In this document: positions 20,381 through 32,052 of the stretch, piece by piece | How the letters are laid out: every line of letters starts with the position of its first letter | Numbering within the stretch: position 1 is the stretch's first letter | NCBI GenBank assembly: GCA_031761405.1 | Contig: JASEVX010000011.1 | Coordinates: forward strand, 35,827,955 to 35,891,954 | DNA length: 64,000 nt | From: Serripes groenlandicus | Taxonomy: Eukaryota; Mollusca; Bivalvia; Cardiida; Cardiidae | Direction: 5' to 3' | Program-made: the position numbers and the translations under genes | Notes under the pieces: generated by a model | Told to the model about the DNA's origin: nothing | The model's database searches: none | Seen by the model: the letters and a program-made list of their open reading frames with translations, nothing else

Positions 20381-20862
20381 AGTTGAATGATAAGAGAGAT
20401 ATTGTGGGAAAAAGACCTAAATACCCCCTCTTTATCTAGAATTATGTATATGTATGAAGTTTTTTTCCAGCATTGAGGTGAGACTGCACTGTTTCTACAA
20501 ACAGATTACCTGTGTTATGGTCACCAAAGATAAACCTGGTTTTATAGCAATACTGCATTTCTTGTTAAAGTCTTTCCTTTATGGATGATGATTAAAAGGA
20601 TAAAGACTTCTTAATTGTGTTTGTGTACTTTATGATTGGAGAAACTTTAAACGGCGATATATTGCAGAAAACTATTCTAGACAGAAAAGCAGACATAATA
20701 AAAAATAAATGCTCATCTATGAAAACCAAAATGTCCCGAAGCTTTAAATAATATTATATGCTCTCTACCAAATACTTGCTTCATACATTTATTGTCTTTC
20801 TAAAGTACATGTGCAAATCATGTATTATTTATTTATGAGCCACATCAGACGAAAACAGACCA
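20381..20862. other. Flank of foldback, then unassigned
   Basis: The first about 65 bp belong to the foldback family. The remainder is AT-rich with no gene. Confidence 0.4.
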
Positions 20863-21091
20863 TTAACCCTTTCCCTCATATAGACGCTTTCTGACGCCTC
20901 TGCAGCAGACAGCTTTTTGAAAACATTGTGACAAATGAAGAAATTTCTCAAAACGAGCAATTTCTCCTTTTGCCACAATGTTTTCCACTTTAGCCATAGG
21001 CTATCCATTCAATTATAGAGATTTTCTACTTTTTGACAAAACAAGATCAAAGTTGTCTGCTGCAGAATTGTCGTATGAGGGAAAGGGTTAA
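20863..21091 (-). mobile_element. TTAA MITE, subfamily A, reversed
   Basis: TTAA on both sides, 229 bp. Hairpin centre CTCAAAACGAGC. CTGCAGCAGACAGCTTTTTG is subterminal. Confidence 0.95.
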
Positions 21092-21608
21092 GAGTTTTTA
21101 CAATTTATGACTATTACGGTCAAATTACATACACATACTTGTATGGTTAGTTTTTTCGTCATAACCTTTCTAAGGTAGCGTCAAGGTGGATTGAATGTCT
21201 TGATAGAAAACGGAGAGGATCCTTATCAGACTGCACGACAGACGCTGGCTCACTTTGATCTTTCCTTGGCGCAAGACCCTGAATGTCGGTTTGCGTGTGA
21301 AGTGGCTCATATATTACCCGAAAATTTACATTATTTTATTTTATCTAGATATTTATTTCTCAGTTTGACTTGTATCAGTCCTCACTATGTAATCTAGGTT
21401 GTGTCTATATGACAAATGATAAAGATTTGTTTTCATATGTCATGTTTTATCATGTTAATTTATAAAGGCATAATTATATTTTCAATTTGATTAAAATCTG
21501 TTGTTAAATGGTAACAATGTTGCAAATAACACCAAATTTTGATTTGATGTTGTTTTTTTTATTATTATTGATATTATTATTATATAGCTTGAATCTCTTT
21601 TTCATTGC
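21092..21608. other. No gene called
   Basis: A 68-aa frame (21191-21397) contains EDPYQTARQTLAHFDLSLAQD. That resembles 'DQTAR' peptides I associate with read-through of a common invertebrate repeat, so I treat it as repeat-derived. Confidence 0.4.
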
Positions 21609-21838
21609 TTAACCTTTTCCCACCAACAGACACTTTTTGATGCCTTTGCAGCAGACAATTTTTGAAAACGTTGTGCCCAAACTAGAAATTGCTTATAATG
21701 AGTAATTTCTCCTTTTGCCACAATGTTTTCAACTCTTTTTAATTATAACGTTTACTTTCATTGACAGAGATGTTCCACATTGTTGTCAAGATGTTTACAA
21801 AGTTGTTTCCTGCAGATTTGCTGTATGTGGGAAAGGGG
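21609..21838 (-). mobile_element. TTAA MITE, subfamily B, reversed
   Basis: TTAACCTTTTCCCACCAACAGACAC at left; TGCTGTATGTGGGAAAGGGG at right with the TTAA lost. Confidence 0.85.
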
Positions 21839-21991
21839 GGTTTACTACTTACCTTACTTGACAATATAAATCTTCTGCTCTAAAAACATTTCAGGAGAAA
21901 TACATGCTATCTGAAAAATAGGAATTACAGTTTTTGTCTCGCCGCGACGAAGTAGCAAAAGCGAGACTAAGGTGATGCTTTTTATAAAGAG

Positions 21992-22310
21992 TTAACCCTT
22001 TCCTACATACAACATATCTGCAGCAGACAAATGTTTTCAAGCAGAGGAGCCCAATGTCTCTCTGTATCAGTATAAAAGATTAAAAAACAAAAAAAATTCA
22101 ACCTCTTTATAAAAAAAATTCTAACACATGCTTGAAAGAACGTGAGAAAGGATTTATTTATTTTCTTGTCTTTAATGCTGATAAATTTATAGCGAAGAAA
22201 AATTTGATGATCCTGAGACAAAGATGTAAAACATTTTGGGAAAAGGAAAAGTATCATTTCGTCTATGCCATTATGAGGTATTTATCTTATTCCCACAAGC
22301 TGAGGCCTAG
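21992..22310 (+). mobile_element. TTAA MITE left-end fragment, then unassigned
   Basis: TTAACCCTTTCCTACATACAACATATCTGC is followed by a hairpin-arm trace to about 22040. The rest has no recognised feature. Just before it, 21937-21985 holds TTTGTCTCGCCGCGACGAAG...GCGAGACTAAGG, a piece of an interspersed repeat. Confidence 0.5.
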
Positions 22311-22512
22311 TTAACCCTTTCCCATATAGGACAATTTATCAAAAAATGGAAAATCTCTAAAACTTCAGGATAACCTATGACAAAAAGTGGAAAACATTGT
22401 TGCAAAAGGAGAAATTGCACGTTTTGTGCAATTTCTTCTTTTGTCACTATGTTTTCAAAAAGCTGTCTGCTGCAGAGGCGTCAGAAAGCGTCTATATTTG
22501 GGAAAGGGTTAA
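22311..22512 (+). mobile_element. TTAA MITE, subfamily A, left end shortened
   Basis: TTAA on both sides, 202 bp. The left subterminal block is deleted: TATAGGACAATTTATCAAAA. Hairpin tip GCACGTTTTGTGC. Its right TTAA is also the left TTAA of the next element. Confidence 0.92.
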
Positions 22513-22582
22513 CCCTTTCCCACTTACAGTTGTTTTCAACATACTCTGCAGCAGATGACTTTTGAAAAACATTGTGGCAACC
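22509..22582 (-). mobile_element. TTAA MITE fragment sharing a TTAA
   Basis: TTAACCCTTTCCCACTTACAG, then CTCTGCAGCAGATGACTTTT and AACATTGTGGCAA, where it stops. It abuts the preceding MITE through one TTAA. About 22583-22660 then resembles an end of the 11326-type MITE (CGTTACAACCGTTTTGCATC). Confidence 0.7.
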
Positions 22583-23605
22583 CAATGTAAAACAGTTGTA
22601 TCTATTTCCTTAAACAAGATGTCGTTACAACCGTTTTGCATCAGGCAATCACTAAGTATATTTGGTTGTGGTTGTTATGTATGTGTATGTGTAGTTGAAA
22701 CTGTTTTGAATAATCTTTATTTTGTTATTATTATATAGATCTTCATATTTTACAACTTTGATCATTGTGTACATTTATTATGATCAATTCTTCTACCTTT
22801 TATGAATGTTTGTTCTTCATTTATTCCCTTTCTATATCACCCGAGTCAATAGGTAAAGGTGAGATATTCTGATAACTCTCTGCTGTCTGTCGTCTGGTTT
22901 ACTTTTAGCACCTCCTCCTAAATCATTTGACCAATTTCAACCAATCTTCACAGGAATGTTTCTTTGGTGGTCCTCTTTCTAAATTGTTCGAAGACTTTGA
23001 ATTTCATTAACTTTCGTTAAACAATATTTATTAGTTAACTAGATGCCCACAGGCAACATGTCGAGCCCGCTCCAAAGGTTTTGTCACAGTCATAGTGCTC
23101 TTCCATGCAATTTCAACACAGAATGACACATAGTTGACCTGATAGCAGTTCATTTAGGGCCAAGTTAATTAAGGGCCTTCTACGATACTAAAGTTGATGT
23201 AAAATGTCAAAAGTACAATAACCAAACATTTTGGTTTTATTTCTGAGATACCATTATTATTCTGAAGTTTAACATGCATCATTTTTTTTGTATGTTTTGT
23301 GTATAAAGGGTTCAGGCATATTTAACATAGGAATAGTTTTACACACCAACACATGTATTGAAAGACACATGTACTTATCCTCATTAAATAATAAATATCT
23401 TTTGAATAATGGAATATTTTGTGTTTTGGTACTTTAATCCTTCTTTTGGAATGTGGACATTTATTATGTAGAGAAGAGCTGTCAGTAGTGGACAAAAACA
23501 TAGGAAACCATAGGAAAGCGAATTTTGTAAAGATCTTATTGAGAAGTTTACCAAACAAATATGTGTAACAGACACAGCATCAAACTTTAGAACATTGATG
23601 ACACA
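22583..23605. other. Mostly unassigned
   Basis: 22858-23020 looks like part of an interspersed repeat (AAATCATTTGACCAATTTCA). Two minus frames of 78 and 81 aa at 23322-23629 overlap in different phases and show no domain. Confidence 0.4.
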
Positions 23606-23654
23606 AAGCGTCTGCTGCATATGAGTCAAAACGCGTCTACAAGTGGGAAACGGT
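23606..23654. mobile_element. TTAA MITE right-end fragment
   Basis: AGCGTCTGCTGCATATGAGTCAAAACGCGTCTACAAGTGGGAAACGG is a subfamily B end only. Confidence 0.55.
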
Positions 23655-23689
23655 CGAAAGAGAACTGTCTCCTTTTTTTCACTTTTGCA

Positions 23690-24400
23690 ATCATCACCTC
23701 ATCATGGTGAACAGGTGTGCACAGTAACTTGGGAATCGTATGATGTATGATTTCTCATTTTGACCTTTGACATCTAAGTGTTACCTTGACCTTTAAGGTA
23801 CAGGCCTGGTTCTTGTGTTCGGCACTTCACCTTCTCATGGTGAACATGTGTGCCCAATAACTTGGGAATCCTATGAAACATGGTTGAGATTTGGGCCGGA
23901 CAAGGTACAGTCCTATCAAACAGTAATCATTTGTATTATTAACCTCTTAGTGTGACCTTGACCTTTAAGGTACAGACCTGGTTCTTGTGTTCGACACTTC
24001 ACCTCATCATGGTAAACATGTGTGCCCAATAACTTGGAAATCCTATGATGCATGGTTGAGATGTGGGCCGGACAATGTTCGGTTCTACCAAACTACTCAT
24101 TTTGTTCCTTGGCCTGTAATTGTGACTTTGACATTTGAGGTACATGTCTATGGCCGCTTCATCATGGTGAACGTGTTAGCAAAGATTCTTGGCATCTCCT
24201 TTGATGCATGGTTAGGATTCGGAAAGACGGATGCCCTCACGTATATTCACCGAACCGCCATTGTGACAGCTTTGTCGAGATCACCTCAACGGTGGCACAA
24301 CACTAATAGGAAAATGATAGAACTTTCAAGTTCCATTTCTTTGCATAAAAGTTCCCTCAGTGACCCTCTACACAATGTGTTCAAGCCATATTGATGTATT
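23690..24400 (+). repeat. Interspersed repeat with internal tandem units
   Basis: CATCATGGTGAACATGTGTG and CCCAATAACTTGGGAATCCT recur near 23700, 23835, 24000 and, weakly, 24165, spaced roughly 135-165 bp, with TGACCTTGACCTTTAAGGTA between. The 135-aa frame at 23987-24394 lies wholly inside it and shows no domain, so I do not call a gene. Confidence 0.7.
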
Positions 24401-25600
24401 GAAAAACAAAGCAACCATGCAGTATGAGAAAAGGTTTATATGACAAACCTTTAACATTCTAACATTCTTCTACACATCTGCTTGTCTGATTCCAAGATAT
24501 TTTGACAGAAACGTTCTTTAGGTAACTCTCTACAAAAGTTGTCGAAGCCATATTGATAACATACCAGTCAGTTAGCACCAAAAAAGGAATAACATGACAA
24601 CATTATTCTATTATATTATTAAAGGCTTAAATACTTAGGCTTGGGGAATAAGAGAAATAATTAGGCATGGGGAAAGGGCTGAAGAATAAAATAAATGCTT
24701 AGGCGTGGGAAAAGTGGTGAAGAATAAGAGAAATGTTGACGCTTTTATGATTGAATAAAGAATAATTATAAGTATACAGGCCTCTGGGAAAGGGGTGTGG
24801 AATGGGAGAATATCTATGCTTGTGGAAAGGGGCTTACATTTACTTAGGCTTTGGGGAAAGAGGTGATTGATAAGGGAAACATTTCGGCTTGTTGAAAGGG
24901 CTGAAGAAAATCAGAAATATTTAGGCTTGGGGAAAGAGTTGAAGACTTAAGCGATGTATTTAGGGTATTGGAAAGGGATTCCTGATAAGGGAAATATTTA
25001 GATACATGTAGGTAAAAAGAGTTAGAGTTAGATACATACTTAGTCGTATTGAACAAACTGTTACGACAATACCCGTCTTACCACGGCATTTCCTGTGTAA
25101 ATTACCAATGCGAAAGTCAAAAAAAAAAAAAAGAAAAATACTATTGAAAGATTTTGAAATTTGGAATATACCCAGATTTAGAACTGCTCTTAAACAGCAT
25201 TTGCTGCAAAGGAGTCAATGTGGCATAAAGGCATGACAAACACAGGTCCTGTGTCTTGTCCATAACGTAATTTATGCCGAAGCCTAGTTTCCAGACGTAA
25301 TCAAAACACGACTGTATATACTTTTGTGATTGCCTGTTACATCACCGTACACGTGTCGGCCATATTTGACCCATGTTTGCATTTTGGTCCTATAAAAAAG
25401 GACGATTGAATAAAGCCCTATATGTCGGCATGTAGCCAAATGGTTACCATAAACGCTGGTCAGAAGGATTTAGTCCGCACATGATCGGTTAACGAACACA
25501 GGACTTAAAATCACAATATTAACGGTGACATTTGACATTTCCCCTGATAGAAAGGCGCGAAGTTGGAATGCAGATCAATAGGTAAGAAATACCGTCATTC
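24401..25600. repeat. Diverged tandem repeat, then unassigned
   Basis: From 24630 to about 25010, TTAGGCTTGGGGAAAGGGCT and GAATAAGAGAAATA phrases recur every 60-70 bp, heavily diverged. 25011-25600 has an A-run at about 25117 and nothing else recognised. Confidence 0.55.
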
Positions 25601-25830
25601 TTAACCCTTTCCCTCATATAGACGCTTTCTGACGCCTCTGCAGCAGACGGCTTTTTGAAAACATAGTGACAAAAGAAGAAATTGCACAGAACGTGCAATT
25701 TCTCCTTTTGCCACAATGTTTTCCACTTTTTGTCATGGGTTATCCATTCAATTATGGAGATTTTCGATCTTTTGACAAAATACGTTCAAAGTCGTCTGCT
25801 GCAGAATTGTCGTATGAGGGAAAGGGTTAA
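25601..25830 (-). mobile_element. TTAA MITE, subfamily A, reversed, 230 bp
   Basis: TTAA at 25601-25604 and 25827-25830. Hairpin centre GCACAGAACGTGC, so it belongs to the GCAC/GTGC class. The 65-aa minus frame here is repeat read-through. Confidence 0.96.
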
Positions 25831-25959
25831 ACCTTCTTATTTCATATATTCGATATAGTAAGGCACAATATAAACTATAGAAACAATTTGGACTATTAAT
25901 TGTTTGGTGTTTTACGCCGATTTCATCAACTTTTCAGTCATATACAGTAGACTTCAGAT

Positions 25960-28900
25960 CATTCGAAGTCGAAAGGGACCCATACATTACTTCTAGTTGG
26001 AAGTCGAAATGGACCCATATATTACTTCGAGTTTGAAGTCGAAAGGGACCCATATATTACTTCGAGTTTGAAGTCGAAAGGGACCCATACATTACTTCGA
26101 GTTTGAAGTCGAAAGGGACCCATATATTACTTCGAGTTTGAAGTCGAAAGGGACGCATACATTACTTCGAAGTCGAAAGGGACCCCTACATAACTTCGAG
26201 TTCGAAGTCGAAAGGGACCCATACATAGCTTCGAATCTGAATTCGAAAGGGACCCATACAGTACTTCGAGTTCGAGGTCGAAAGGGACTCAAACATTACC
26301 TTGAGTTTGAAATTAAAAGGGGCCCATACATAACTTCGAATTTGAAGTCGAAAGGGACCCATACATTAAGTTCGATGTCGAACGGGACCAATATATTACT
26401 GAGAGTTCGAAGTCGAAAGGGACCCATACATTACTTCGAGTACGAACTCGAAAGGGACCCATACATTACTTACAGTTCGAAGTCGAAAGGGACAAATACA
26501 TTATTTCAAGTTCGAAAGGGACCCATGCATTTCATCGAGGTCGAAAGGGACCCGTACATTCCTTCGAGTTCGAGGTCGAAAGGGACACAAACATTACTTT
26601 GAGTTCGAAGTCAAAAGGGACCCATACATAACTTCGAATATGAATTCGAAAGGGACCCATACATTACTTACAGTTCGAGGTCGAAAAGGGACCCATACAT
26701 TCCTTCGAATCATAACTCGAAAGGAACCAATACATAACTTCAAGTTCGAAGTCGAAAGGGACCACAACATTACTTAGAATTCGGAGTCTAAAGTGACCGA
26801 TACATTCCTTCGAGTTCGACGTCGAAAGGACTCATACTTTACTTTAAGTTCGACGTCAAAATGAACTCATATATTACTTTGAAGTTGAAAGAGACTTTTA
26901 GATTACTTTGAGTTCGAAGTCGAAAGGTACTCAAACATGACTTCGAAGTCGAAAGGGACCCATACATTACTATGAGTTCGAAGACGAAAGGTATTCAAAC
27001 ATGACTTCGAAGTCGAAAGGGACCCATACATTACTATGAGTTCGAAGACGCAATGGACCCATACATTACTATGAGTTCGAAGACGAAATGGACCCATACA
27101 TTACTATGCGTTCGAAGACGAAAGGTACTCAAACATGACTTCGAAGTCGAAAGGGACCCATACATTACTATGAGTTCGAAGACGAAAGGGATCCATACAT
27201 TACTATGAGTTCGAAGACGAAAGGTACTCAAACATGACTTCGAAGTCGAAAGGGATCCATACATAACTACGAGTTCGAAGTCGAAAGGGATCCATACATT
27301 ACTTCGAGTTCGAAGTCGAAAGGGATCCATACATTACTTCGAATTTGAAGTCGAAAGGGACCCATACATTACTATGAGTTCGAAGACGAAAGGTACTCAA
27401 ACATGACTTCGAAATCGAAAGGGACCCATACATTACTATGAGTTCGAAGTCGAAATGGACCCATACATTACTATGAGTTCGAAGTCGAAAGGGATCCATA
27501 CATAACTTCGAGTTCGAAGTCGAAAGGGATCAATACATTATTTCGAGTTCGAAGTCGAAAGGGATCCATACATTACTTCGAATCTGAATTCGAAAGGGAC
27601 CCAAACATTACTTCAAGTTCGAAGTCGAAAAGGACCCAGACATTACTTCGAGTTCGAAGTCGAAAGGGACCCATACATTACTTTGAATTCGAAGTCGAAA
27701 GGTACTCAAATATTACTTCGCAGTCGAAGGGACCCATACATTATTTTTAATTCGAAGTCGAAAGGGACCCATATATTACTTCGAGTTTGAAGTCGAAATG
27801 GACCCATACATTACTTTGAGTTCGAAGTCGAAATGGACCCATACATTACTTCGATTTCGATGTCGAAATGGACCCATACATTACCTCGATTTCGAAGTAG
27901 AAAGGGACCCATACATTACTTCGAGTTCGAAGTCAAAAGGGACTCATACATTACTTCGATACCAATAGGGACCCATTCATTAATTTGAGTTCGAAGTATA
28001 TAGGGAGCCATACATTCCTTCGAGTTCGAAGTAGAAAGGGACCCATACATTACTTCGAGTTCGAAGTCAAAAGGGACTCATACATTACTTCGATACCAAT
28101 AGGGACCCATTCATTACTTTGAGTTCGAAGTCTATAGGGACCCTTACATTACTTTTCGTTCGAAGACGAAAGGTACTCACACATTATTTCGAGTACAAAG
28201 TCGAAAGGGACTCATACATTACTTTCGAGCACGAAGTCGAAAGGGACCTATACATAACTTCGAATTCGAATTCAAAAGAGACCCATACATTTCTTCGAGT
28301 AAGAAGTCGAACTCATACATAACTTCGAAGTGGAAAGGGATTCATACATTACTTCGAGTAAGAATTCGAAAGGGACTCATACATTACTTCGAGTTCGAAT
28401 TCGAAAGGGACCCATAACTTACATCGAAGTCGAAAGGAACTCAAACATTACTTCGAAGTCGAAAGGGACTCATGCATTGCTTCGAGTTCGAATTCGAAAA
28501 GGACCCATAACTTACATCGAAGTCGAAAGGAACTCAAACAGTTCGAAGACGAAAGGTATTCATATATTACTTCGAATACGAAGTCGAAAGGGACTCATGC
28601 ATTACTTCGATCGAAAAGGAGTCATACAAGTTCGGTGTCGAAAGAAACCCATATGTTACTTTAAGAACGAAGCCGAAAGGGACTCATACATTTCATCGAA
28701 GTAGAAAGGGACGCATACATTGAATCCAGTTCGAAGTCGAAAGGGACCCATACATGACATAGAGTTCGAAGTCAAAAGAGACCCATGCATTAATTGGAGT
28801 TTGAAGTCGAAAGTGACCCATAAATTACTTTGAGTACGAAGTCAGAAGTGACTCATAACATTACTTCGAGTTTGAAGTCGAACTGGACCAATACATTACT

Positions 28901-29018
28901 ACATTACTTCCAGTTCGAAGTCGAACGAGACTCATACATTACTATGAGTTCGACGTCGAAAGGGTATCATGCATTAATTCGAGTTTGAAGTCGAAAGGGA
29001 CCCATACATAACTTCGAG
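25960..29018. repeat. 35-bp TTCGAA-rich minisatellite, about 3.06 kb
   Basis: The basic unit is about 35 bp, CGAGTTCGAAGTCGAAAGGG plus ACCCATACATTACTT, near 26041, 26076 and onward for about 85 units. Many units are shortened to about 29 bp by loss of GAGTTC. Between about 26930 and 27420 a 35+29 pair recurs as a 64-bp higher-order unit with TATGAGTTCGAAGACG and GGTACTCAAACATG. The frames on both strands (up to 154 aa, with KGTHTLL-like motifs) come from the repeat cycling through three phases. Confidence 0.97.
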
Positions 29019-29495
29019 TACGTATGATTGTAAACGACGTCTACGTACGCCGTGACGAATGTAGGTCATGCATGCAATTTATATTTGAGCTATACTTATA
29101 CAAGACCAAAGTCCCGAAGGTCGGTTATCCCAAGGCGCGGCTAATATGATGAACCATTGTCGGTTCACACGAGTATTTGTCTTTAAATATCAGACCGTTT
29201 TCTATAACAGCATCGAACATCAATGGCGCAAACAATGGCTTTAAAGTGTCATGTCGTTGCTATTGGAAACCACGGTATGCCGTCGGCGTAAGGTATTTTA
29301 GAAAGTCTCAGGACAGACAGAGTCTTGGTTACGTTGTACAATGACAACCAATGTCTGGTGCAGATCATGTAAATCGAAACATTTCATTCTTTAAAAATCT
29401 CGTTAATAATGGATACTGCCGTTATTTCTCAACCCTTTCTTTCATACAACAAAGAGCTAAGTAAGAAGAGGTTGTGTCATAGAAATTTTGTCTCC
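29019..29495. other. Mostly unassigned
   Basis: Higher GC than its surroundings (GACGTCTACGTACGCCGTGA at about 29037). A MITE end fragment, TCAACCCTTTCTTTCATACA, is at about 29430. No gene. Confidence 0.4.
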
Positions 29496-29725
29496 TTAAC
29501 ACTTTCCCTCATACGACAATACTGCTGCAGATGACTTTGAATATATTTTGTCAAAAAATAGAAAATCTCTATAATTGAATGGATAACCTATTACTAAAAG
29601 ATGAAAACATTGTGGCAAAAGGAGAAATTGCTCGTTTTAAGCAGTTTCTTCTTTTGTCACTATGTTTTAAAAAAGCCGTCTGCTGCAGAGGCGTCGGAAA
29701 GAGTCTATATGAGAGAAATTGTTAA
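29496..29725 (+). mobile_element. TTAA MITE, subfamily A, 230 bp
   Basis: TTAA on both sides. Hairpin tip GCTCGTTTTAAGC, one mismatch from the GCTC/GAGC class. The right end decays to GAGAGAAATTGTTAA. The 68-aa frame over it is read-through. Confidence 0.94.
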
Positions 29726-30159
29726 CGGGAAGGAGCACCGTCCAGGTCTCCGTCGGTTCGAATTCCACCAAACAATACTTACCTCTAAATTAAACTTAAA
29801 TACTTAAAAGAAAATGTCATCATTTTTGTTTCCCTAATATTTTTTAAAACATAAATGATGGAATATATTCAAGTAAATGACTTACAATACTTGTTAAGAA
29901 ATGAAAGGTTTAGGCCTTTTTTATTTAGTAAAACAAAAATGATGAAATATGCTTTTAAGTATTTAAATTATACTAACAACGCGAGGTCAGGTTGGTGGAA
30001 TTGGATCCAGGAAGAAGACATGGAGCGTGATTAATATCAGTTTCAATCCTGTAGAATAGTGTATGTCTAACTAAAGTTAACTAACCCAATATGTAAGTCA
30101 TTTGATACGGGATCTTGTTGAATCCGCAAGAAGTGAAGACTCGGATCAACTGTTCGCCT
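29726..30159 (+). other. SINE fragments, otherwise unassigned
   Basis: A tRNA-like B box (GGTTCGAATTCC) is at about 29755. GAAGACATGGAGCGTGATTA at about 30013 matches the body of the SINE at 37116. Confidence 0.5.
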
Positions 30160-31005
30160 GCATATAAGGTAATCATAACTTGGCAAACATGTTGTTGTTT
30201 AACTGATGTTACGCCATTTAACATATAAGGTAATCATAACTTGGCAAACATATTGTTGTTTAACTGATGTTACGCAATTTAACATATAAGGTAATCATAA
30301 CTTGGCAAACATATTGTTGTTTAACTGATGTTACGCTATTTAACATATAAGGTAATCATAACTTGGCAAACATATTGTTGTTTAACTGATGTTACGCCAT
30401 TTAACATATAAGGTAATCATAACTTGGCAAACATATTGTTGTTTAACTGATGTTACGCCATCTAACATATAAGGTTATCATAACTTGGCAAACATATTGT
30501 TGTTTAACTGATGTTACGCTATTTAACATATAAGGTAATCATAACTTGGCAAACATGTTGTTGTTTAACTGATGTTACGCCATTACACATATAAGGTAAT
30601 CATAACTTGGCAAACATGTTGTTGTTTAACTGATGTTACGCCATCTAACATATAAGGTAATCATAACTTGGCAAACATATTGTTGTTTAACTGATGTTAC
30701 GCTATTTAACATATAAGGTAATCATAACTTGGCAAACATATTGTTGTTTAACTGATGTTACGCCATCTAACATATAAGGTAATCATAACTTGGCAAACAT
30801 ATTGTTGTTTAACTGATGTTACGCCATCTAACATATAAGGTAATCATAACTTGGCAAACATATTGTTGTTTAACTGATGTTACGCCATCTAACATATAAG
30901 GTAATCATAACTTGGCAAACATGTTGTTGTTTAACTGATGTTACGCCATTACACGTATAAGGTAATCATAACTTGGCAAACATGTTGTTTAACTGATGTT
31001 ACGCC
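30160..31005. repeat. 61-bp tandem array, about 14 units
   Basis: TTGGCAAACATATTGTTGTT recurs every 61 bp from 30180. Units differ mainly at one short segment (GCCATTTAAC, GCTATTTAAC, GCCATCTAAC, GCCATTACAC). The last unit has lost a TGT triplet. High identity suggests recent expansion or homogenisation. Confidence 0.97.
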
Positions 31006-31092
31006 ATTAAAAATAATGCTTAAAGCAATATTGAGACTGAAATGTAACAATTGCCTGTGCATTGTTTGTCTCATATATATCGAGCATTGGTA

Positions 31093-31310
31093 TTAACCCT
31101 CTCTCACATATAGACGCTTTCTAACGCCAATGAATCAGACGACTTTTGACAACATTGTCACTTAGGAAGAAAGTAATCAAGACGTGCAATTTATCCTTAT
31201 CGTCACAATGTTTTCATCTCTATTCAATAATTATACCATCAATTATAGAAATATTCCCGTTTTCGTCCGTCAAAACTGCTGCAAATGTGTTGTGTGTGGT
31301 GAAGGATTAA
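31093..31310 (-). mobile_element. TTAA MITE, subfamily B, reversed
   Basis: TTAACCCTCTCTCACATATAGACGC at left and GTGTGTGGTGAAGGATTAA at right. Both TTAAs persist although the terminal repeats are mutated. Confidence 0.85.
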
Positions 31311-31550
31311 TACATGTCTGTAGCGGAATCACATTTAGATAAAGGAAATATACCAATTTCTCCTGTGTAGATTGTTGTAGATTTGTTACCAGTGATGGTA
31401 TAGGTATCAAACTTTCAAAAAAGGGATAATATCATTTCTATTGCAATCATTTTGATGTTGAGCCCATTTTCCCCCACTTACTGACTGGACGTATTACGGG
31501 ATGCGATAGTAAACACTTCCAGTTCCACTGAGAGACATTCCATAGAGTCG

Positions 31551-31650
31551 CCGTGGTGTACTGGTTAATGTATCCGTCTCGGGAGCGGGATGCCAGCGTT
31601 CGATACCCGGTCGGGTCATACCAAAGACTTAAACAATGGTTATCATGAAT
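31551..31650 (+). mobile_element. tRNA-like SINE head
   Basis: GCCGTGGTGTACTGGTTAAT (A-box region), then GCGTTCGATACCCGGTCGGG (B box) and CATACCAAAGACTTAAACAA. The body beyond that is missing or diverged. Not a tRNA gene: no acceptor-stem pairing. Confidence 0.65.
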
Positions 31651-31980
31651 TATGGAAACAACACGCATCCAGTAGCGATAGTCTTTTTTGTTTTCGACTG
31701 TATATATAATACACCTCCAGATATACACTTCGACGAATTTCTAATTGGCTACCACATAAAATATGATATTATGCGACATATTTATTCAATAAATCTAAAG
31801 TTATTTTTGTATTGTACACACACTCTATCGATTTACAGAAAGAAAACACGTATTCATGCACACAATCATCCATGCGGAACGGTAGCCTATGTGCTCGCGT
31901 TCCTCGTGTACAGCATGCAAGATGTCGTATTTGGAAGGAATGTATTCTACGTGGATTGTCTTTTATGAAAAACATCAAAT

Positions 31981-32052
31981 ATGGCGAGAATGAGCATTGC
32001 AGAACGCACTCAAGCCGTCGAAATGATTCGTGCCGGCACCCCGATCAGACAG
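31981..32052 (+). CDS. Candidate first exon, transposase-like helix-turn-helix start
   Basis: An ATG in favourable context (AAATATGG) opens 24 codons reading MARMSIAERTQAVEMIRAGT followed by PIRQ. The segment ends exactly at CAG/GTATGT, a strong splice donor. The pattern 'xIAERxxAVxMIRAGxPIRQ' resembles the first helix of the N-terminal helix-turn-helix of Tc1-like transposases and related homeodomain-like proteins. No continuation (expected V-A-x-x-F-G-V) was found within 3 kb downstream. It could be a domesticated gene, a spliced transposase or a relic. Confidence 0.45.

Noticed and set aside
21150..21400. Nuclear copy of mitochondrial 16S rRNA, suggested by CTAAGGTAGCG
   Set aside because: Only about 11 bp match; the following sequence does not resemble the rRNA.
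23987..24394. 135-aa plus-strand reading frame
   Set aside because: It lies within a recurring interspersed repeat, has no recognisable domain, and shifts between repeat units.
25960..29018. Possible CRISPR array or tandem-repeat protein gene
   Set aside because: Units are head to tail with no unique spacers. The reading frames arise on both strands because the 35-bp unit has no stops in any phase.
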